Below are positions 1-5,123 of a stretch of DNA of 5,123 nucleotides, one piece after another. Made by a program: the position numbers and the translations under genes. Positions within the stretch are counted from its first letter, which is position 1. The number at the start of each line of letters is the position of its first letter. The notes under the pieces are model-generated. The model saw only the letters and a program-made list of their open reading frames with translations. It made no database searches and had not been told where the DNA came from. Source of the stretch: Bacillota bacterium (GTDB lineage Bacteria > Bacillota > Clostridia > Acetivibrionales > DTU013); NCBI GenBank assembly GCA_023435805.1, contig JAEZMC010000207.1, positions 1 through 5,123 of the forward strand, in the 5' to 3' direction.

Positions 1-122
1 GGCCTGGCCTTTTGGCGGGCGGGCTGAAAAAATCCCCGGCCGGCGAAGTATATGGAGATGTCGGAGGCGGTGGCCCCATGGTGGATGTTTATACGGACAG
101 GGGAAACATTTATCTTTATTAA
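1..122 (+). CDS. Probable 3' end of an unidentified plus-strand gene
   Basis: Frame 3 is open from the left edge (first full codon 3-5) to a TAA at 120-122, giving the last 39 residues of a protein whose start is outside. The tail is glycine-rich (EVYGDVGGGGP) and ends in an alternating polar/hydrophobic stretch, VDVYTDRGNIYLY, that looks like closing beta-strands. This resembles the C-terminus of DUF4097-type proteins with repeated beta-strands (often adhesin-like or envelope-stress proteins), but the match is from memory and weak. It is favoured as coding because it ends neatly 7 bases before the convergent gltD stop, and the residue pattern looks like protein. Frame 2 is also open here but runs on antisense into gltD, so it is less likely. 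Whether this is a real gene, and what it does, stay uncertain. Confidence 0.55.
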   Translation, partial: PGLLAGGLKKSPAGEVYGDVGGGGPMVDVYTDRGNIYLY

Positions 123-129
123 GCCGGGT

Positions 130-1599
130 TCACCCCATTAAATACTTATCACACTCTTGTGCGGCAGCCCGGCCCTCATTGATGGCCCATACCACCAGGC
201 TCTGTCCGCGCCGCATGTCACCGGCTGCAAACACGCCTTTCACATTGGTTGAAAAGTATCCGTATTCTGCTTTTACGTTGGAGCGGCTGTCCTGTTCGAT
301 TCCCAGCGATTTAAGGACAGTGTCTTCAGGGCCCAGGAAGCCCATTGCCAGCAGTACCAGCTGGGCGGGATGGACTTTTTCCGTTCCGGGTATCTCCCTG
401 GGAACAAAACGTCCCGAGGCATCCTTCTGCCATTCAACGGAAATGGTATGAACCGCTTCCAGATTTCCGGAGCTGTCACCTGTAAATTTCTTTGCGGTAG
501 TGCAATAGATGCGGGGGTCCCTACCGTACAGCGCAGCGGCTTCCTCCTGGCCGTAGTCCACCTTCAGGACCTTCGGCCATTGGGGCCACGGGTTGTCAGG
601 CTGTCTTTCGGAGGGAGGCAGAGGCATGATTTCAAGCTGCTGCACACTTCTGCAGTTTTGCCGGATAGAGGTTCCTACACAATCGGTGCCTGTGTCGCCG
701 CCGCCTATCACGATCACATCCTTGCCTTCGGCATTGATATACTTCCCGTTGGAGTGCTTGGAATCCAACAGGCTTTTTGTATTGGAATGAAGGAATTCCA
801 TTGCGAAGCTGACCCCATTGAGCTCTCTGCCTTCAATGGGCAGGTCTCTCGGCCTGGTCGCCCCGCAGCAAAGAACAACTGCATCATACTCCTCCAGAAG
901 CTTTTCTGCCGGAATGTCTTTTCCTACCTCGGTATTTGTTTTGAATTCAATTCCCTCTTCGGACAGCAGGCTGACCCTTCGCTGAACGATGTTTTTATCC
1001 AGCTTCATATTCGGAATGCCGTACATCAGCAGTCCGCCGATGCGGTCATTCCGCTCGAAAACCGTAACCAGATGGCCTGCCTTGTTCAATTGAGCAGCAC
1101 AGGCCAGCCCTGCAGGGCCTGAGCCGACTACGGCAACTTTTTTACCGGTCCTGACCTCCGGTGGCTCCGCAATAACCCAGCCTTCCTCAAAAGCCTTGTC
1201 GATGATGGCGCACTCATTATTCTTTATTGTAACGTACGGTTCGTTGATTCCTAAGGTACAGGAGCCTTCACATGGGGCAGGACAAACCCTTCCTGTAAAT
1301 TCCGGGAAATTGTTGGTCAAATGCAGCCTTCTGATTGCCTCCTGCCATTTGCCCCGATAGATCAGGTCATTCCACTCCGGTATCAGATTGTTGATCGGGC
1401 ATCCCGAGGCCATTCCGTTCAGCAGAATCCCTGAATGACAGAAGGGAATGCCGCAATCCATACAGCGCGATCCTTGTATCCGCTGCTTTTTCTCCGGCAG
1501 CTTCAGATGGAATTCCTTCCAGTCCTTTATGCGATCAAGCGGCTTCCGATCAGCCGGCAGTTCCTGTTGATATTCCATAAATCCTGTGGGCTTACCCAT
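130..1599 (-). CDS. gltD: Glutamate synthase (NAD(P)H) small subunit, complete
   Basis: Small (beta) subunit of glutamate synthase, called gltB in B. subtilis. It oxidises NAD(P)H at FAD and feeds electrons through 4Fe-4S clusters to the FMN of the large subunit. The protein has 489 residues, normal for the family. The N-terminal Fe-S region shows C46-x2-C49-x4-C54-x12-C67-P, then C106-x3-C110-x3-C114 (RVCPAPCEGSC). The FAD-binding Rossmann motif is VVGSGPAG at 157-164, with an acidic strand end (VFE) near 180-182. The NAD(P)H motif is IGGGDTGTD at 298-306. The closing FAD motif is GVFAAGDMRRGQS at 455-467. Residues 324-350 (IMPLPPSER, then NPWPQWPKV) match the Bacillus, plant and yeast type rather than the E. 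coli type, as far as I recall those families. The ATG at 1599 is chosen because AAGGAGGA lies 6-7 bases upstream and MGKPTGF is the usual family N-terminus; Met8 is less likely. The gene begins 18 bases after the gltB stop. Its TGA at 130-132 sits 7 bases from the stop of a convergent plus-strand frame. Confidence 0.98.
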   Translation of the reverse strand: MGKPTGFMEYQQELPADRKPLDRIKDWKEFHLKLPEKKQRIQGSRCMDCGIPFCHSGILLNGMASGCPINNLIPEWNDLIYRGKWQEAIRRLHLTNNFPEFTGRVCPAPCEGSCTLGINEPYVTIKNNECAIIDKAFEEGWVIAEPPEVRTGKKVAVVGSGPAGLACAAQLNKAGHLVTVFERNDRIGGLLMYGIPNMKLDKNIVQRRVSLLSEEGIEFKTNTEVGKDIPAEKLLEEYDAVVLCCGATRPRDLPIEGRELNGVSFAMEFLHSNTKSLLDSKHSNGKYINAEGKDVIVIGGGDTGTDCVGTSIRQNCRSVQQLEIMPLPPSERQPDNPWPQWPKVLKVDYGQEEAAALYGRDPRIYCTTAKKFTGDSSGNLEAVHTISVEWQKDASGRFVPREIPGTEKVHPAQLVLLAMGFLGPEDTVLKSLGIEQDSRSNVKAEYGYFSTNVKGVFAAGDMRRGQSLVVWAINEGRAAAQECDKYLMG

Positions 1600-1605
1600 G
1601 GTGAT

Positions 1606-1613
1606 TCCTCCTT
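1606..1613 (-). promoter_or_regulatory. Ribosome binding site of gltD
   Basis: Read on the minus strand, AAGGAGGA is a near-perfect Shine-Dalgarno sequence, with GGAGG ending 7 bases before the ATG at 1599. It lies inside the 18-base gap between gltB and gltD. This fixes the gltD start and indicates independent, efficient initiation on a shared gltBD transcript. The gap is too short to hold a separate promoter or a terminator. Confidence 0.9.
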
Positions 1614-1617
1614 ATTA

Positions 1618-4600
1618 TCAAAGTGAAACAGCTTCACGGCTGACAGCTTCAAAAGCCGCCAGAAGCGCTTCATCTCCACTTAATCCTGTTTCGTGCATTT
1701 GTCTGATCGCTGTCAGCATTTTTGCATAATCCTTCGGCATAACCTTTACAAAATGCGGTACCATGCCCGTCCAGCCGTCCAGGATCCGTCCTGCCAGCTT
1801 ACTGCCTGTATATGAAAAATGCTTTTCAATCATTTCCCTGACCAGTGAAATTTCATCCTGATCCTCCAGTGTCAGTAAATCCACCATTTCCTTGTTGCAC
1901 CTTTTACTGAAGGTATTCTTCTCATCCAGTACATATGCGACCCCGCCGGACATGCCGGCGGCGAAATTCCTGCCTGTTGCTCCAAGCACCACCACACGGC
2001 CGCCGGTCATATATTCACAGCCATGGTCCCCAACAGATTCGACAACAGCCGCAGCGCCGCTGTTGCGAACGGCGAATCGTTCACCGGCCATACCGCTGAT
2101 ATATGCCTCACCGCTTGTAGCACCGTACAGGCAAACATTGCCCGCAATAATATTTTCATCTGCCGCAAAGGTGGAGGATTTGGGAGGATATACGATGATT
2201 TTGCCCCCCGAGAGGCCTTTCCCCAGATAATCATTGGAATCGCCCTCGAGTGTCAGTGTGATGCCTTTTGGTATAAAAGCACCAAAGCTCTGCCCGGCTG
2301 AACCGTTAAATTTGAGGCTGATGGTATCTTCGGGGAGCCCCTGCCCGCCGAATTTAGCCGTTACCTCGCTTCCCAATATTGTGCCGACAACACGATTCGT
2401 ATTCCTGACCGGCAGCTCCATGGCGACTTTTTCGCCTTTCTCCAGAGCCGGTCTGCATATTTCAAGCAAAACCTTCATATCAAGCGTGTCCTCAATCAGA
2501 TGATCCTGTTTGATCTTACAGCATCTGGCTGCATTTTCGGGTAATTCCGGCTGGTACAGGATGGATGAAAGATCCAGGCCCCTTGATTTCCAATGAAGCT
2601 TTGCCTTGTTGGTTTCCAGCGCTTCACTGCGGCCGACCATCTCTTCAACCGTACGGAACCCTAGCTTTGCCATCCATTCACGCATTTCCTGAGCGATAAA
2701 CCGCATGAAATTTACTACATACTGGGGATCACCGCTGAATTTCCTGCGGAGCTCCGGATTCTGGGTAGCAACGCCGACAGGGCAGGTGTCCAGATTACAA
2801 ACCCGCATCATGACGCAGCCGAGTGTAACCAGCGGAGCCGTAGCAAAACCGAATTCCTCAGCCCCCAGAAGTGCCGCAACTACCACGTCGCGGCCTGTCA
2901 TCAGCTTTCCGTCTGTTTCAACGACAACGCGGCTGCGAAGGTCATTCAACAGCAGTGTCTGCTGTGTTTCGGCCAGACCAAGCTCCCAGGGCAGGCCTGC
3001 ATGCCGGATGCTGCTTCTGGGAGAAGCACCAGTTCCGCCGTCATAGCCGCTGATCAGTACAACATCAGCGCGTCCTTTGGCCACGCCTGCTGCAACAGTG
3101 CCCACGCCGACCTCCGATACCAGCTTGACACTGATCCTTGCATGCCTGTTGGCATTCTTCAGGTCATGGATCAATTCTGCCAGATCCTCAATGGAATATA
3201 TATCGTGGTGCGGAGGCGGTGAAATAAGTCCCACACCGGGTGTGGAATGGCGCGTCCGGGCCACCCACGGATAGATTTTCTGTCCCGGCAGCTGGCCGCC
3301 TTCACCCGGTTTTGCACCCTGGGCAATTTTTATCTGAAGCTCCTGTGCGTTAACGAGATACTGGCTGGTCACACCGAACCTGCCCGAGGCCACCTGCTTG
3401 ATGGCGCTGCAGCGGGAATCACCGTTTCCGTCGGGAATGAAGCGTGACGGGTCCTCACCGCCTTCGCCGGTATTGCTTTTGCCGCCGAGCCGGTTCATTG
3501 CAATGGCAAGAGCCTCATGGGCCTCCTTGCTGATGGAACCGTAGGACATGGCGCCCGTTTTAAACCGTTTGCAGATGGACTCTACCGATTCAACCTCATC
3601 AATGGGTACGGGCGTGCGGTCATATCTGAATTCCAGAAGGCCCCGGATGGTACACAGCCTCTGGGTTTGCTCGTCAAGCAGCCTGGAGTATTCGCCGAAT
3701 ACTTTGTAATTGTTGGTACGGCAGGCATATTGCAGCTTATGGATGGTTTCGGGATTGTAAAGATGGTATTCGCCATCCGTCCGCCATTGATACTGTCCGC
3801 CTGTCTCCAGTTCTTCGTCCGCATCGGAGCGCGGATCAAATGCCTTGGAGTGACGGATCAGTGTTTCGCCTGCGATCACATCAAGGCCGATACCGCCGAT
3901 GCGGGATGCTGTTTTTGTAAAATAACGGTCGATGACGTCACGGTTGATTCCGACGGCCTCGAATATCTGGGCGCCCTGGTAGCTTTGAATAGTGGATATG
4001 CCCATTTTGGAAAGGGTTTTTACCACTCCCTTTACCGCCGCCTTGATGTATTTTTTTGTACAGCTCTTTTCATAGGATTCCTTTAGCATCCCCTGATAGA
4101 TCATATCATCAAGGGTCTCAAAAATCAGATAGGGATTGACTGCGGAAACGCCATATCCGATGAGGAGGGCAAAATGATGCACTTCACGGGGTTCACCCGA
4201 TTCCAGGACAAGACTGACTCTGGTTCGTGAGCCCTCGCGAATCAGATGGTGGTGTAGCCCCGACACGGCAAGCAGTGCTGGAATCGGAGCCAACTCGCGG
4301 GTCATGCCTCTGTCGGAAAGGATCAGTATGTTGACACCTTCGGATATTTTCCTTGAGGCTTCAGCGAACAAATTGTCAAGAGCCTGCTTCAACCCTGCTT
4401 CTCCGTCCGCGGCCTGAAACAGGACGGGCAGTGTGCAGGACTTAAAACCGGGTATATTAATATGCCGTAGTTTTGCCAGAGCTTCGTTGGTAAGCAGAGG
4501 ATGCTTCAGCTTGATCTGCCGGCAGCTCTCCGGAACCGGATTGATCAGATCCCCTTCCGTACCCATGTATGTTTCGGTTGCCGTAATGATTTCCTCCCTC

Positions 4601-5123
4601 AAGGCATCGATCGGAGGATTGGTAACCTGTGCGAACAGCTGCTTGAAGTAATTGTAAAGCAGCTGCGGCTTGTCTGAAAGCACGGCGAGAGGAGTGTCCG
4701 TACCCATCGCGCCTACTGCCTCCAAGCCGTCGGCTGCCATAGGTGCGATAACCTTGCGGAGCTCTTCATACGTGTAACCGAAGGCTCTCTGACGCTGCAG
4801 CAGTGAACTGCCGATTGAGGAGCTGTTTGCGGACCAATCCGCTTTGCCGGCATAATGCAAATTGCCGGAAACAGCCGGAAGCTCCTCCAGCCTTGTGAGA
4901 TAGCTGTCAAGCCACTGTCGGTAAGGGTGCTCGGCCGCTATTTTATGCTTGAGCTCATGATCGTTGATAATGCGCCCTTCAACTGTATCAATCAGCAGCA
5001 TTCTACCGGGCTTCAGACGTTCCTTGCTTTGAATGCGTTCAGGCTCAATGTCCAGTACACCGACTTCCGAAGAGAGGATAACCAGACCGTCTGTGGTAAC
5101 ATAATACCTGGCCGGTCTGAGCC
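1618..5123 (-). CDS. gltB: Glutamate synthase (NAD(P)H) large subunit, 5'-partial
   Basis: Large (alpha) subunit of glutamate synthase, a cytoplasmic enzyme that makes two glutamates from glutamine and 2-oxoglutarate. It is called gltA in Bacillus subtilis. The frame is open from the right edge to the TGA at 1618-1620, giving 1167 full residues; the family is usually about 1500, so roughly 350 N-terminal residues, including the catalytic Cys1 of the glutaminase, lie outside. Numbering from Leu at 5119-5121: residues 1-60 are the end of the glutaminase domain (LRPARYYVT, then SEVGVLDI); about 105-395 is the central domain; about 450-825 is the FMN synthase domain, with GAMSYGSIS near 523, Lys666 in SVKLVSEVG, the FMN phosphate loop SGYDGGTGASP at 691-701 and the 3Fe-4S cysteines C769-x5-C775-x4-C780; about 880-1075 is the GXGXG domain (YGATSGEAY, AAGMSGG). 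The Met at 5001 is internal: no ribosome binding site precedes it and conserved family sequence lies upstream. No frameshift or missing cofactor residue is seen. gltD follows after 18 bases, so the two are almost certainly co-transcribed. The promoter is outside the window. The identity is very secure. Confidence 0.98.
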   Translation of the reverse strand, partial: LRPARYYVTTDGLVILSSEVGVLDIEPERIQSKERLKPGRMLLIDTVEGRIINDHELKHKIAAEHPYRQWLDSYLTRLEELPAVSGNLHYAGKADWSANSSSIGSSLLQRQRAFGYTYEELRKVIAPMAADGLEAVGAMGTDTPLAVLSDKPQLLYNYFKQLFAQVTNPPIDALREEIITATETYMGTEGDLINPVPESCRQIKLKHPLLTNEALAKLRHINIPGFKSCTLPVLFQAADGEAGLKQALDNLFAEASRKISEGVNILILSDRGMTRELAPIPALLAVSGLHHHLIREGSRTRVSLVLESGEPREVHHFALLIGYGVSAVNPYLIFETLDDMIYQGMLKESYEKSCTKKYIKAAVKGVVKTLSKMGISTIQSYQGAQIFEAVGINRDVIDRYFTKTASRIGGIGLDVIAGETLIRHSKAFDPRSDADEELETGGQYQWRTDGEYHLYNPETIHKLQYACRTNNYKVFGEYSRLLDEQTQRLCTIRGLLEFRYDRTPVPIDEVESVESICKRFKTGAMSYGSISKEAHEALAIAMNRLGGKSNTGEGGEDPSRFIPDGNGDSRCSAIKQVASGRFGVTSQYLVNAQELQIKIAQGAKPGEGGQLPGQKIYPWVARTRHSTPGVGLISPPPHHDIYSIEDLAELIHDLKNANRHARISVKLVSEVGVGTVAAGVAKGRADVVLISGYDGGTGASPRSSIRHAGLPWELGLAETQQTLLLNDLRSRVVVETDGKLMTGRDVVVAALLGAEEFGFATAPLVTLGCVMMRVCNLDTCPVGVATQNPELRRKFSGDPQYVVNFMRFIAQEMREWMAKLGFRTVEEMVGRSEALETNKAKLHWKSRGLDLSSILYQPELPENAARCCKIKQDHLIEDTLDMKVLLEICRPALEKGEKVAMELPVRNTNRVVGTILGSEVTAKFGGQGLPEDTISLKFNGSAGQSFGAFIPKGITLTLEGDSNDYLGKGLSGGKIIVYPPKSSTFAADENIIAGNVCLYGATSGEAYISGMAGERFAVRNSGAAAVVESVGDHGCEYMTGGRVVVLGATGRNFAAGMSGGVAYVLDEKNTFSKRCNKEMVDLLTLEDQDEISLVREMIEKHFSYTGSKLAGRILDGWTGMVPHFVKVMPKDYAKMLTAIRQMHETGLSGDEALLAAFEAVSREAVSL

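Noticed and set aside
27..45. Possible minus-strand terminator: CCGGCCGG palindrome followed by six T
   Set aside because: The palindrome at 36-43 has no loop and could form a stem of only two base pairs as a hairpin. It also lies about 85 bases beyond the gltD stop, inside the probable plus-strand coding frame.
1..81. Pro-rich minus-strand frame with an ATG at about 81 running off the left edge
   Set aside because: There is no Shine-Dalgarno sequence upstream, the composition is that of an antisense shadow (Pro from the plus-strand Gly codons), and it lies opposite the better-looking plus-strand frame.
370..1122. 250-codon plus-strand open frame inside gltD
   Set aside because: It is exactly antisense and in codon register with gltD, so it stays open simply because gltD lacks TTA, CTA and TCA codons there. 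Its translation shows no recognisable domain.
1600..1617. gltB-gltD gap as a possible promoter or attenuator
   Set aside because: Only 18 bases separate the genes and nearly half are the ribosome binding site, leaving no room for a regulatory element.
3517..4086. 189-codon plus-strand open frame inside gltB
   Set aside because: It is antisense and in codon register with gltB, over a well-conserved part of that protein. It has no recognisable domain and is a shadow of the real gene.

Overview
The window is an ordinary stretch of core nitrogen metabolism. Almost all of it is one minus-strand operon encoding the two subunits of glutamate synthase (GOGAT). The large subunit gltB enters from the right edge with its 5' end missing and stops at 1618. 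The complete small subunit gltD follows at 1599-130. The first 122 bases probably hold the last 39 codons of an unrelated plus-strand gene that converges on gltD.

Layout, right to left in the direction of transcription: 5123-1618 gltB (partial; tail of the glutaminase domain, then the central, FMN/3Fe-4S synthase and GXGXG domains); an 18-base gap holding a strong Shine-Dalgarno sequence; 1599-130 gltD (complete, 489 aa; two Fe-S cysteine clusters, FAD site and NAD(P)H site); a 7-base gap; then the plus-strand gene tail (1-122). No stretch over 300 bases lacks a gene.

How the genes work together: GltD takes electrons from NAD(P)H through FAD and passes them via its 4Fe-4S clusters to the 3Fe-4S cluster and FMN of GltB. 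GltB hydrolyses glutamine, channels the ammonia internally and condenses it with 2-oxoglutarate. The net result is two glutamates per cycle. With glutamine synthetase (not in the window) this forms the GS/GOGAT ammonia-assimilation route.

Organism: both proteins read like the Bacillota (Bacillus/Clostridia) type of GOGAT, and gltD has a strong AAGGAGGA ribosome binding site. Base composition is moderate, roughly half G+C. A Clostridia-like or Paenibacillus-like source is my best inference; the genus cannot be told from this sequence.

I looked for non-coding RNAs, CRISPR arrays, insertion sequences, repeats, riboswitches and novel systems and found none. The long plus-strand open frames inside gltB and gltD are antisense shadows in codon register with the real genes. 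The few findings are modest: the true extent of gltB, the tight convergent gene junction, the unidentified plus-strand tail and a coenzyme-site detail in GltD.
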